64,000 nucleotides of DNA from Altimarinus sp041659565 (GTDB lineage: Bacteria > Patescibacteriota > Gracilibacteria > BD1-5 > UBA6164), in assembly GCA_041659565.1 (NCBI GenBank), contig JBAZXZ010000004.1:62001-126000 (forward strand), read 5' to 3'. Every line of letters begins with the position of its first letter. The first letter of the stretch is position 1. Positions 21,489-31,488 of this stretch are shown here, piece after piece. Under the pieces are notes generated by a model. It was given only the letters and a program-made list of their open reading frames with translations, was not told where the DNA came from and made no database searches. The position numbers and the translations under genes were made by a program.

Positions 21489-22487
21489 TTACATAAGGAT
21501 TTTTTCTATATCTAAACTATCTTCTATTAATTCTTTTAGAGCTGTTAATTGAGAAAGAATTTTATCTTTTACTATTTTAGATAAATTCGTATTTGTTTCA
21601 TATTCTACAATCAAAGAATCAATTTTAGTTAATATTTGTTCTAATTTATCTGGATTATTTTGACTTATTTTTTCAATGTTAATTCAAAGTTGAGAGTCAA
21701 ATTTTTCTTTAAAATACAAAACTTGGCTTTTTATTTCATAATTAAATTTATTTCTTAATGTATAACTATTTTCTATTAATTCTTTGTTTTTTATAGCTAA
21801 TTCTTCTCTAGCCCTAACCCAAGCTAAAGCATTTTCATCTGATCATACAAATTCTTTTAAATCTTGATAATGCATCATAGTCATTTCTTGTAATTTTGTT
21901 CTTAATTCTTCTCTTAATTGTTCTTTATTTTCAAGCATTATAGTAGCATTAATTCTTTCTCTATATTGATTTCTTACCTCTTCAAGTTGTTTATTAAATT
22001 CTTGATTCATATTTCTAATTTCCATTCTAATTTCTTCATTTAGATTTGCGAATGATCAAGTTTCTGTTCAGTATTGAACTCTAAAAATATTTTGATTATT
22101 TTTCATATCTTCTCTATAAAGTTTATTTGTATCCAAAATATTTAATCTATCTCTAGTTCTATCCTGATCTTTATCTTGGTCACAATCTCAGGTACAATCT
22201 TGTAATCTATCTTGATCTTGGGTTCTATCTTGATCTTGCAGTTTTGTTTGATCACAGTCTCAAGTACAATCTTGTAATCTATCTTGATCTTGGGTTCTAT
22301 CTTGATCTTGCAATTTTGTTTGATCACAGTCTCAAGTACAATCTTGTAATCTATCTTGATCTTGGGTTCTATCTTGATCTTGCAATTGTGTTCAATTTCA
22401 ACTTCATCCATTTCCATTATCAGCAAACACTGATGATACTAGCACAACAAAAATTATTGCTAGTGATATTTTGATAGTTTTTTTCAT
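21489..22487 (-). CDS. Secreted coiled-coil protein with Asp/Gln repeats (paralogue B)
   Basis: A 332-residue exported protein. Signal peptide: residues 1-22, ending SSVFA. Residues 35-106 are three nearly identical 24-residue repeats (LQDQDRTQDQDRLQDC followed by TGDCDQTK), each with two Cys and many Asp. They could bind divalent cations or form disulfides; that is inference. Residues 130-332 are long helices homologous to the gene at 20357, with matching LAWVRAREEL, QVLYFKEKFDSQLG and LSQLTALKELIEDSLD segments. It probably shares a function with its neighbour but carries an extra repeat module. Confidence 0.8.
22170..22385 (-). repeat. Three tandem 72-bp repeats inside a secreted protein gene
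   Basis: Three copies of a 72-base unit, almost identical at DNA level (differences such as CTG/TTG and ACC/ACT codons). They encode the 24-residue Asp/Gln/Cys repeats. The high DNA identity points to recent expansion or ongoing homogenisation. Confidence 0.9.
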
Positions 22488-22634
22488 ACTTTATAATAAT
22501 TAATAAATAAATTATATTATTAAAATAATACAAGGTCTATTATATTAATTAATAAGTAAATTATATTATTATTAATAATATTGTACCATCATAATAATTT
22601 ATAAATGTATGAATATTGTATGAATATCTATATT

Positions 22635-23024
22635 TTAATTTAAATCTTTAAATAATAGATCAATAAGTTTATCAATTTCTCAATCGGTAGTATTTTCTAT
22701 TATATTTAGTTCTTCTTCAGTTAATATTCAGGATTCTGTTGCTTTAGATTTTGTTGTATTATTTATAGAGGTAATAATAGGAGTTTTATCTTTTATTTTT
22801 GTAGAGATTTCATTTTTTTGTACTTCATTTTTAGAACCAGGTTCTATTATTATATTTTTTGTATCATTTAGAAGATTTTTAATTTGATCAATTTTATTAT
22901 CATCTATATTATTTTCAATTACACTTCATGTATTAAGAAGTATATTATTTTTTTCCTCAACTTCTTTATGTTTTGAGCAAGAAATTAAAATAATAAATAA
23001 AAGTAAATAAATTATTTTTTTCAT
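22635..23024 (-). CDS. Small lipoprotein
   Basis: A 129-residue protein with a lipoprotein signal: MKKIIYLLLFIILISCSKHK, lipobox LISC with the modified Cys at residue 16. The mature part is hydrophilic and rich in Asn, Lys, Glu and Thr, with no recognised domain. It starts 1 base after the stop of the histidine kinase gene, so it belongs to the response regulator/kinase operon and may be an accessory or sensing partner of that kinase. Confidence 0.8.
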
Positions 23025-23025
23025 A

Positions 23026-24213
23026 TTATAAAAAATTAATATTAATTTTAGTAAAAGCATTTTTTCTACTTTCTATATTTAGTTTCCAATTATTAATGTC
23101 TGTTATTTTTTTAACTAAAGCTAGTCATAATCAAAATCATTCTGCAGAATTATAATTTTCTCTAAAGTACCTATTAAAAATATCTTGTATATTATTTTTT
23201 CTAATTCATATTCAGTAATCTTTTATTTCTAAGATTCAGTTATTAAAGGATATTTCTATTTTTCATCAAGTTTTTGAATATTTTATTGCATTTGATAAAA
23301 TATTTTTCACACATAAATAAAAGTGTTCTTTGTTTATTTTTAAAATAAAAGATTTATTTTTAATTATTTTTTCTAAAATTATTTTCTTCTCATCTAAATT
23401 TGGATTAAATTCATTAATTATTAAATTCAATTCTTTAACCACATCTATTTTTTCTTTTGTGTAAGATATGTCTGATAAATTTGCAATTCAAACTATACTA
23501 TCTAAAATTTTATTTAGTTTTTCTGCAGAATTTAAGCTAATGTCATTTGCTTCTTCATAATTTTTTAATTTCTTTGCTAGGCTTAGAGTTGATATAATTT
23601 CACTAAGAGGCGTTTTCATCTCGTGATTTACATTTGCAGTAAAATCTTCTAAAGAATTTATACTTTGTTCTATAACTCTAAAATTTCTTCATACAAAAAA
23701 ATGTCAAATAAAATAAAAAAATATAAAGAAGGGAAATAAAAATAAACTAAAGAAACTTATATATTTTATGTAGTTTAATAGTATATAATCATTATTTATT
23801 GATATAATTATTTTGTAATTATCATTACTTATAGTTATATTTTTTATCAAAAACTTAGAATTTCACTCATCAAATACTCATATTTTGTCTTTATTTTTAG
23901 GTAACTTTTCTATAAATGATGTAATTATAGTTCAATTTTTATATATTGTACTATTTTCAAGAGTTTTTAAAATGATTTTTTGTAATGTTTTGTCAGCACT
24001 TTCGATTTGAGAATAATATTCTTCTTTATTTTCTAGTATATTAATTACTCAAGTTAGTTTATTTTCGAGAGTTTTGTTTAGTTCTATATTTTTTGAAATA
24101 TAATTTATTCATACAAAAGTAGCTTGAATAAAATAAAAAGATAACATTACAAACAATGCAAAAAAGAAACTTAACTTTATTTTATATTTTTTTAGTAATT
24201 TAAAATTACTCAT
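23026..24213 (-). CDS. Membrane sensor histidine kinase
   Basis: A 395-residue two-component sensor. Membrane helices at about residues 15-37 and 150-172 enclose an extracytoplasmic domain of about 110 residues with no recognised fold. The HisKA phospho-acceptor site is FTANVNHEMKTPLSEIIS near residue 200. The ATP-binding domain follows: N-box NILSNAIKYSKTG, G1 KDYGIGIRKNN, F-box IFNRYFREN and G2 EGFGLGLALVKK. It lies 76 bases downstream of its response regulator and directly upstream of a lipoprotein gene. Confidence 0.93.
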
Positions 24214-24289
24214 AATTTTATGTATATTAAATAAAATTTAGTATATAAGTAATAAATTAAATATCAGTGGATTATATATTTTGTATTTT

Positions 24290-24949
24290 TTAATCACTAA
24301 TTCTATATCATTCTCATCTAACTGTTTCAATTAAGTATTTTCAGAGTTTTTTTCTTAGGTATCATATATATATATCAACGGTTCTAGATGGGAAGAAATC
24401 ATCATATTCTCACCAAACTTTTTCAAGTAATTCTTTTTTTGAAATAATTTTTCATTTATAATTTAGCATATAATCAAGTAGTTCATATTCTAATTTACTT
24501 AAATGAATTACTTTGGAATTAAGTTTTACAATTTTCGCATTTTTATCAATTTCTATTTTTCCTATCTTTATATTTTCACATTTTTCTGTAAAATTTCTTC
24601 TAATAAGAGCTTGTATTCTCAAAATAAGTTCTTCATAATTAAATGGCTTTGTTAAAAAATCGTCAGCTCAAGAATGAAATCAAGAGATTTTGTCTTTTAT
24701 TGTATCTCTCGCTGTCAATATTAAAACAGGAATATTTATAGAAGCATTTCTAATTTTTTTGATGATATCAATTCAATCATCTTCTCAAAGTCATAAGTCC
24801 ATTATAACTAAATCATAGGAATTACTTTTCAGTTCTAGATTTACTCAGGTTCAAGAAAATAACTGCTTAGATTTTATATTTTCAAGTTCTAGATATTTTG
24901 CTATATTATTCGAAAGAATATGATTATCCTCAACTATTAATATTTTCAT
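24290..24949 (-). CDS. OmpR-family response regulator
   Basis: A DNA-binding response regulator of 219 residues. Receiver domain: MKILIVEDNHILSNN with the acidic pocket, phospho-acceptor Asp in LVIMDLGLGEDDG, the Thr in VLILTARD and the Lys in DDFLTKPFNY. Winged-helix output domain from about 125: LSKLEYELLDYMLNYKGKII, WGEYDDFFPSRTVDIYIGYL and the wing ETVRGEGYRI. It is first in the operon with the sensor kinase and lipoprotein genes, immediately downstream of the trp operon in the same direction. Confidence 0.95.
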
Positions 24950-25024
24950 AATAATAAAAATTAATTTTATAAAAACAATAGTACTTTTTTGAGAGAGTTT
25001 TGTAAGAAGTAGATAATTTATATT

Positions 25025-25876
25025 TTATAAAGTTTGATGAGATTGTAAAGTTTTATTTATATTCTCAAAATATTTTTTAACTGAAGCTATTCAATCTTGG
25101 TTTAATATCCTAATTAATTCACTTCAAATAATTGCAAAATCAGCAACTTTGCAAACTTCATTTATATCTTCAGATGTTTTAACTCAAAAACCTACTCAGA
25201 TTTCTATATCTTTTAGTTTTTTTAAATTTTTTATATAATCTTCAAAATTTTTTCAAAAACTTATTTTATTTCAGGTTGTCATATTTTGACTAACAGCATA
25301 CACAAATCAATTTGAAATAGAAAAGATTTTTTTAAGTCTAGATTTCTCGCAAGTAGGGGAAACAACTTGAATCAGATTTATATCATATTTTTTACATAAT
25401 TTTATAAGTTCTTTTCATTCTTTTTCATCAAAAGGCATATCAGGAATTATAAAACCATAAATTCAGATTTGTTTAGCTTTTTTTATAAATTTTTCAACTC
25501 AATAATTGTAAACTATGTTGTAGTAGGTCATTATAAGGATTTTTGCTATTTCCTGTCATTCTGAGAGTAGCGAAGAATCCCTTGAACTTTGTTTATTAGA
25601 CTTGCCATGTAAAAGGGATCCTTCATTGCATTCAGGATGACAATTATTCTCTTTCATAAACTTCTCCAAAAAATCAAAACAAATACTCGGAGTAATTCAG
25701 TTTTCCAAAGCTACTTCATTTGCATTTGAGATTATTGGACCGTCAGCGATAGGATCAGAAAAAGGAATTTGTATTTCTATGTATTTTGAGTATTTACTCA
25801 GGATTTTTAGTAATTCTAGGCTTTCTTTTATACTAGGATAGCCACAAACTAGATGTGTCATTATGGGGTTTTTCAT
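25025..25876 (-). CDS. trpA: Tryptophan synthase alpha subunit with repeat-encoded insert
   Basis: Cleaves indole-3-glycerol phosphate to indole for TrpB. 283 residues. The N-terminus is short: MKNPIMTHLVCGYPS starts at the first strand, about 15-20 residues later than usual. Catalytic motifs are present: IEIQIPFSDPIADGPII (catalytic Glu region), IMTYYNIVYNYGVEKF, GFIIPDMPFDE (catalytic Asp), QVVSPT and IGVGFGVKT. Between helix 2 and the ILIMTYYN strand there is an extra stretch of about 30 residues (residues 79-109) encoded by a dispersed palindromic repeat (25554-25642), in frame and containing a TGA read as Gly. It is last in the trp operon, 6 bases after trpB. ATG at 25861 is an alternative start. 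Confidence 0.93.
25554..25642. repeat. Dispersed palindromic repeat inside trpA
   Basis: A repeat whose ends mirror each other: TGTCATTCTGAGAGTAGCGA ... and ... TTCATTGCATTCAGGATGACA with AAGGGAT/AATCCCTT inner arms. The same element, with different filling, lies between genes at 45415-45522. It sits in the trpA frame without disrupting it. Confidence 0.85.
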
Positions 25877-25882
25877 AAATAA

Positions 25883-27151
25883 TTATTTAGAAATTAAGTA
25901 TTTTTTTAAAAAATCTAAAAAAGTTGGGTCAAATTTAGGAGCAGTAATAAATAAATCCTTATCTCATCTACCGGACAGATTGCATACCACAATCTGTTCT
26001 TTTTTTAGTTTCGGAGCAAGTTTTATAACTTCAGCAACGGCGTGAGCTGATTCTAGAGCTGGGAGAATTCACTCAGTTTGCATAAGTACTTTTATTGCAT
26101 TTAGTGATTCATCATCTGTTGCATAAGTCATAGTTACTCTTTTTATATTCTCAAGATATGCAATTTGAGGACTAACTCAACTATAATCAAGTCAAGCAGA
26201 AATCGAATATGTACCAAGGACTTGTCAATCATTATCTTGTATAAAGTATGATTTGTATCATTCTACAAATCATATTTTTTTATTTGCAAATCTGGAAGCA
26301 TGTTGACCTGATTTTATTCATTTTCATCAAGCTTCAACTCAGATAAGTTTTACATTTTTATCATCTAAAAAATCATAAAAAAATCCAAGAGCATTGCTTC
26401 ATCAACCCACACAAGCTATCATATAGTCAGGAAGAATTGTGTTTTGTCCCCCTTTTATAAGGGGGGTAGGGGGGATTTGTTCTTTCAATTGTTTCCTTAC
26501 CTCTTCTCATATAATTTTTTGAAAAAATACATTCATAGAAGGGTAAGGATTTGGTCAACAAGCCGTTCAAAGCAAGTAATAAGTATCTTTAGAGTTATTA
26601 AGTAGATCTTTCAATGCTGTGTTTACCGCATCTCTGAGAGTCTGGTTTCATTCATATACTGGAATTACTTTTGCTCAAGCAAGTTCCATATATATAACAT
26701 TTGGTCTTTGTCTGTCATAATCTTTTTTTCACATATAGATTATACATTCAAGGCCCAGTTTTGCACATATTGCAGCAGTTGCAAGTCAGTGTTGTCCAGC
26801 TCAAGTTTCTGCAATTATTCTTTTTTTTCAAAGGTATTTTGCAACAAGAGCTTGTCATACAGAGTGGTTTATCTTGTGTGCTCAAGTATGATTTACTCAT
26901 TCATTTTTTAAGTATATTCGAGCTCAACCAAGTTTTTTTGTCAAATTTTCAGCATATATAAGAGGAGAAGGTCTACCAATATAATTTTTGTGTAGTTCTT
27001 TTAGTTCTCGTATAAAATTAGGGTCTTTTTTTAGTTTGAAAAAGGCATCTTTTACTTCATCCATAATTGGTATAAGTAGTTCGGGAATGTATCTTCAACC
27101 GAATTCTCAGAAGTGTCAGTCGGAGTTTATAATTATATTTTTTAGGTTCAT
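25883..27151 (-). CDS. trpB: Tryptophan synthase beta subunit
   Basis: Joins indole and serine to tryptophan using PLP. The 422-residue product has all landmarks: GRPSPLIYAENLTKKLG, the PLP lysine in NHTGAHKINHSVGQ, AETGAGQHG, VACVGGGSN-type phosphate loop (IACVGGGSNALG), GLDYSGVSPQ and ESAHAVAE, plus CNLSGRGDKD at the end. An extra stretch of about 10 residues, EQIPPTPLIKGGQNT, lies just before IACVGGGSN and comes from a G/C-run palindrome at 26447-26478. It is translated just after trpEG (13-base gap) and before trpA (6-base gap). Confidence 0.97.
26447..26478. repeat. G/C-run palindrome inside trpB
   Basis: TCCCCCTTTTATAAGGGGGG followed by TAGGGGGGAT. It encodes IPPTPLIKGG on the minus strand. 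The same type of element occurs in recQ at 47328-47368. Such runs stand out in this AT-rich genome. Confidence 0.8.
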
Positions 27152-27164
27152 AATATATTGGTTA

Positions 27165-28988
27165 TTAAATTAAAATTTTTTCTAAACTTTTTTTTAGGAT
27201 TATGAGTCAGTTTTGTGTTAGGATGCTTTCAGGGTGAAACTGGAAAGAGAAAAAGTTTTTGTGTTTTAGAGCATAGATTTCGTTTGTTTTTGGATTGTTT
27301 GAGAATTCAATATTTTTTTCTGGATTGCTTCATAAAGACTCGCAATGACAGTTGATATTTTCTTTAAATCAGGCAAAAGTGTTATAGAAAGCTACTTTTT
27401 GTAATTCTCAGAATAAATTTATTTCTATTTGTTCTCATTGAGTTAGAATTTCTTTCTTTTGTACTTTTATATCTAAGTATCTACAAATTAATTGATGTCA
27501 AAGACATATTCAAAAAAACTTCTTATTATTTTTATTTAGGTAATCAATTATTTCTAAATTTTTTTGCATTTTTTCAGTGTTGTCTAATGGATTTCATGGA
27601 CCTGGTCAGATTAGTGAAATATCAAAATTATTTAATTCACTAATTTTAATTTCATTGAATCTCTTTAGTGTTACTTTGTATCAAAGTATTTTTAGAATAT
27701 GAGCTATCATATTTGTAAAGTCATCTTCGTTGTTTATAATTAAAATTTGTTCTTTTTTTATTTTTAGATTTTTAAAATCTTGTTTAAAAAACCAAGTTTT
27801 GCTTAAGTTTTGGTTTCTTATTTGTATAAGTTCTTGAACTTCATCATCTAAATAATATTTTTCTAAGAAATTTGTTTTTGGATTTGTAATTCATAGTAGA
27901 GCATTTAATACTCATTTTGATTTTATTTTTATTTCTGCATATTCATTTTCAGGAATTGAGTCTTTAACGAGACTTCATCAAACACAAAATTCTAAATCTC
28001 CAGTTATTTTGATATTTAATGTTCTAATCATTATACTACTATCAAGCGAATCTTTTTTTAGATGAGAAATTCCTCAGCCATAATATCTTCTGTCGAAATT
28101 TTCGTATTTTTTTACAATTTTAAAAGCACTCTCAATCGGACTACCTACAACTGTACAAGCCCACATAGATTCTTTGAAAATTTCTAATTTTTTCATTTCA
28201 CTTTCTCAACTAAGTAAGTATTCAGTGTGTATCAAATTAGACATTTCTTTTAAAATGGGTCATACAATTATTCATCAACTTGAACAAATTTTACTCATCA
28301 TTTTTAGTTCTTCATCTACACACATAAAAAGTTCGTTTGTTTCTTTTTGGTCTTTTAAAAATTCAACAAAATTTTCTTTAAAATCACTATAATTGTTATA
28401 TTTTGCTTTTCTAAAAGTACCTGAAATTGGATTCATTCTTACTATGTTATTTTTCACACTTACATTTCTTTCTGGGCTTGCTCAAATGAAAAACTCGTTT
28501 CAATCAAAAAATAAAAACTGTAGATAACTTCAATATTCTGATAAAAGAATTCTTTTATAAATTGTTAAAGCTTTGTTTATTTCAAACTCTTTTATCTTTC
28601 AACTAATTTTTTGAGCAATACAAAAATTGGATCATTCTCAATTTCCAATTTCATTTTTTATCACATTTTTTACTATTTCTTCATGTTCCTCTTTTGAAAA
28701 ATTATCTTTAAGGGCTCAATCTAAATCAATTTCTTTTTCTTCAAAAGTTTCTATAAATTCTTTAATAGTTAAAATTTTTTCTTTATCAATAATTATAGAT
28801 ATAATTTTTTCTTCATTTTCTTTTACTTCAAATCATCTCTCGACGGCTTGTGAGAATGGAGTTATAAATATTTGTTCTAAGTTCTCATCTATTTCGGATA
28901 ATAGATTATATTTTTTCACTTTTCATGAGAAGTATCTTATGAAGTCTTCTCACTTTTTTTTATAAATTATAAATGGTTTTGTGTACAT
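27165..28988 (-). CDS. trpEG: Fused anthranilate synthase TrpE-TrpG (PhzE-like architecture)
   Basis: Makes anthranilate from chorismate and glutamine. 607 residues. The chorismate-binding part (about 1-400) has GNGEGSNFCIAQKI, FFIGASPERNVSV, VRMNPISGTFRKA, a SSGGIIVGPILKEM segment, MGACTVVGSPIESA and the closing RRYYGGGISHL. The C-terminal class I glutamine amidotransferase (about 430-607) has GPGPGNPLD, nucleophile Cys in FFGICLGHQLIC and FHPES. The MNPISGTFR form and the fused order resemble PhzE/ADIC-synthase-type enzymes, but the full trp context favours anthranilate synthesis. A repeat at 27321-27350 adds residues near NCHCESLGSNPEKN. Gaps: 18 bases from trpF, 13 to trpB. Confidence 0.92.
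27321..27350. repeat. Short dispersed repeat inside trpEG
   Basis: TGGATTGCTTCATAAAGACT followed by CGCAATGACA: a form of the ATTGC...GCAAT dispersed repeat known in many bacterial genomes. It is in frame in the amidotransferase domain, between the FKENI and the catalytic-His segment. Confidence 0.6.
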
Positions 28989-29006
28989 AATGTTTTTATT
29001 TAAAAA

Positions 29007-29624
29007 TTAATTATTTATTTCATCAATAATTTTTACTATTCTTTTTGCTTTTCTGTTGCAGATATTTTTTCAGTTGTCTACTCAAGATGCTATATCTACT
29101 CAGGAAGCATTTGGAACTTTTGTTAGTACTTCTTGGAGATTGAATTCATTTATTCATCAAGCAATTAAAAATGGTTTAGATAGTTTTAACCTATTTAATA
29201 TTTCATAATTATATCATTTTCAACTTCAGGGGTTAGGCGAGTCTATTATGTATAGATCTATATTTTCATCTTTTATAATATTATTTACTTCATTGTAGGA
29301 AATAGCATGGATTATGTAAAATCAATATTTCTTTAGATATCAAAAATCACAATTTCAGTATATTTGTAGGGAATTTATTTTTGTTTCTTTTGCAATTTTT
29401 ATGATTTCATCTAGATATATTTTATCCAGATTTTGCCAGACTTTGTTTTCAAATTTTCAAAATAATCCTACCCTATTTACATTTTCTGGAGTAATAATTT
29501 TTTTTGCTTTTTCTATAGAGATTTTTCTTTTTGAAGTTTTAATAAAATTAAATCAAAGATAATTGATTCAATCATAACTTTTTAAGGGGTTTCTGATTCA
29601 GCAAATTTTCAGTATTTTTTTCAT
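29007..29624 (-). CDS. trpF: Phosphoribosylanthranilate isomerase
   Basis: Amadori rearrangement of phosphoribosylanthranilate to CdRP. A 205-residue TIM barrel. The start MKKILKICGIRNPLKSYDG carries the catalytic Cys of the KxCGI motif, then YLGFNFIKTSKRKI, NRVGLFGKFEN, LQIYGN, YIIDSPNPGSGKGYNYEIL (general acid Asp), LIAGGINEFNL and SGVDIASGVDN. All phosphate-binding motifs are present. It is separated from trpD by 172 bases that hold inverted repeats, and from trpEG by 18 bases. Confidence 0.95.
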
Positions 29625-29796
29625 ATTTTAATATTAATTAATTATTTCTTACTTTTGAATCCAAAAGTAAGCAAAAGATTTAGGGGGCTCGAATTTCAGA
29701 ATTAGTGTTTTGTGCTTTCTGTAATTAGTCACTAGAGTCTCGCCCCCTAAAACCCCATATTCCTGAAAGTTTACCAATATAGTAAAAAATATTTGG
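29625..29796. repeat. Inverted-repeat spacer between trpD and trpF
   Basis: This 172-base gap inside the operon holds two structures. One is a perfect 9-bp hairpin, TTACTTTTG/CAAAAGTAA with a 4-base loop (29649-29670). The other is a pair of perfect 10-base arms, TTTAGGGGGC (29679-29688) and GCCCCCTAAA (29742-29751), 53 bases apart. No open frame is seen. It is probably a mobile palindromic repeat; it could also affect mRNA processing or stability. Confidence 0.7.
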
Positions 29797-30651
29797 CTAT
29801 TTTGAGAGAAAATTCAGTGCTACTTTTACATTTATATCTACTAAATCACTGTAAGCTCAAGCATTTTCTCAGGCGATTATTTTCTTTGCTAGTTCTATTT
29901 TTTTATTTATGTCTTTTTCAAGTATAGCATCTAGTTTTACTTTCTTAAAACCAAAATCTTCAGGGTTTATATCATAACTTTTTATACTTCAATTTTTAAG
30001 TTCATAGACTTTTGTTTTTCAAGTTATAGTTACTTCATCAAGTCAATCTTCTCATCTTACAATAATTACATTCATTTTTCATAGAATTTTGCAAGTTTCA
30101 ATCATAAGTTCCATTTTATCTTCAAAGCTACAACCAATCATTTGATAATTAGAATTAGCAGGAGATAGAAGGGGTCAAAGTATGTTAAATATAGTTGGTT
30201 TTGCATAGTTTTTTCTTGCTTCAGCAAAGTCTTTCATAAAAGGAAAGAAAAATTTTGCATATAAAAAGGCTATATTATTGTTTTTATATTCTTCAAGGGT
30301 TTCTTCTTTTGAATTTGGAATCTTGTATCAAAGTTTTTCTATTAGATCAAAACTACCAAATCTACCACTACTAGCATTATTTCAATGTTTTGCAATTTTT
30401 ATTCACATATCAGCTAGTTTTAGGGAAGTTAAAGTTGATGTATTTATTCTATCTAGACCACTTCATCAAGTTCAACATATATCAATAGAGTCAAATAAAT
30501 CTATTTTTATAGTTTGTTTTGATTTAAGATAATTTACTATTTCAGCAAGTTCAGATGGAGTTACTTTTTTTTCAGCAACATTTTGAAGCATTTTTAGTTT
30601 ATCAGCTTCTGAAATGTCATTTTCTAGGACTTTTTTTATAAAATTTTTCAT
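29797..30651 (-). CDS. trpD: Anthranilate phosphoribosyltransferase
   Basis: Transfers phosphoribose from PRPP to anthranilate. The 284-residue frame is shorter than the usual 330-345; the loss seems to be in the C-terminal third. It has IDICGTGGSGLDRINTST (PRPP loop), KIAKHGNNASSGRFGSFDLI, the FFPFMKDFAEARKNYAKPTI segment and NILGPLLSPAN, then VRGEDGLDEVT near the metal site. It follows trpC by 31 bases and precedes the repeat-containing spacer before trpF. Confidence 0.93.
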
Positions 30652-30682
30652 AGGTTTATTGTTATATAATATTGTAAGTTTT

Positions 30683-31398
30683 TTAATGTATATTTTTCAT
30701 AAAATAACTTCAGATTAGAACTCAATTAAATTTTCATTTGTAATTATTTATTTCTTCAAGATTATTAATTCAAGAAAATGCAAATAAATACTTTTTCTTT
30801 AGTTTTTCTTTATATTTTTCAAAAATTTTAAAATGAATATTTTTGTCTATTTCCATAGTTTCAAGATTTCTTGAATTAATAGCTATTCAAAAATCATAAG
30901 AATTGCTCAAGATTAATATTTCTTCAAAATCATCTATATTATCAACTTCTATAATTGGGTAGATTTCTTTTGATAAAGTGTAAATAACTAGATCAATTAA
31001 TTCTTGTTTATCTAGAACTCTTTTTATCAACAGTAATGCATCATATCAAAAATATGAGGCTCAATCAATTTGTCTTTTATCGATTACAAATTCTTTGAAA
31101 AAAATTGGTTTTTTAAATTTTTCTTTAAATATTTTTCATAAATTTATATCTCATGAAAAATATTTTTTATCTATCAAATTTGAAATTGCTTTTATTTTTG
31201 GGTTATTTCAATAGAAATCTATTATAATATTAATATCTTTTTCTAAAGCTAGGTTAGAATTACTTGGAGATTTGAGTTTTACTTCTCAGATGATATTTGC
31301 TTCTTTTTCTGAAAAAATACTTTTAAATAAGTCTTTATCTGATTTATTTAAAGTTAATTCTTTTTTTTATTTGTTATTATTTCATCTAATATATTCAT
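30683..31398 (-). CDS. trpC: Indole-3-glycerol phosphate synthase, frameshifted near its start
   Basis: Closes the indole ring from CdRP. Motifs: IGEVKLKSPSN (catalytic Lys), IKAISNLIDKKYFSGD, PIFFKEFVIDKRQI, DALLLIKRVL, IEVDN, IAINSRNLETM, FAFSGI and FNGVLIGSYFM. The apparent start MNILDEIITNKK is normal for the family. At the run of eight A residues (minus strand, about 31362-31369) the frame then runs into TAA; one more A restores the full TrpC frame. The span is 716 bases, one short of a whole number of codons, and no alternative start exists in the downstream frame. It may be a sequencing error, transcriptional slippage or a real mutation. It is first structural gene of the operon, after two attenuators. 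Confidence 0.88.
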
Positions 31399-31422
31399 AA
31401 TTTCTAAAATTAAATAAATAAA

Positions 31423-31448
31423 AAGCTATCGACATTAAGTGATAGCTT
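31423..31448 (-). terminator. trp attenuator 2: terminator hairpin
   Basis: On the minus strand, AAGCTATC (31448-31441) and GATAGCTT (31430-31423) form an 8-bp stem followed by a T run. An upstream segment (31495-31486, GTGATAGCTT) can instead pair with AAGCTATCAC (31448-31439), which would break the terminator. The upstream segment overlaps the stop codon of leader peptide 2, as in classic amino-acid attenuators. Confidence 0.85.
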
Positions 31449-31488
31449 AAAAATAAATTAAAAACCTAAAAAATAGGTAATTTATAAG

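Noticed and set aside
22170..22385. Regular 72-bp repeats considered as a CRISPR array
   Set aside because: Repeats are cont iguous without variable spacers and are in frame within a secreted protein gene.
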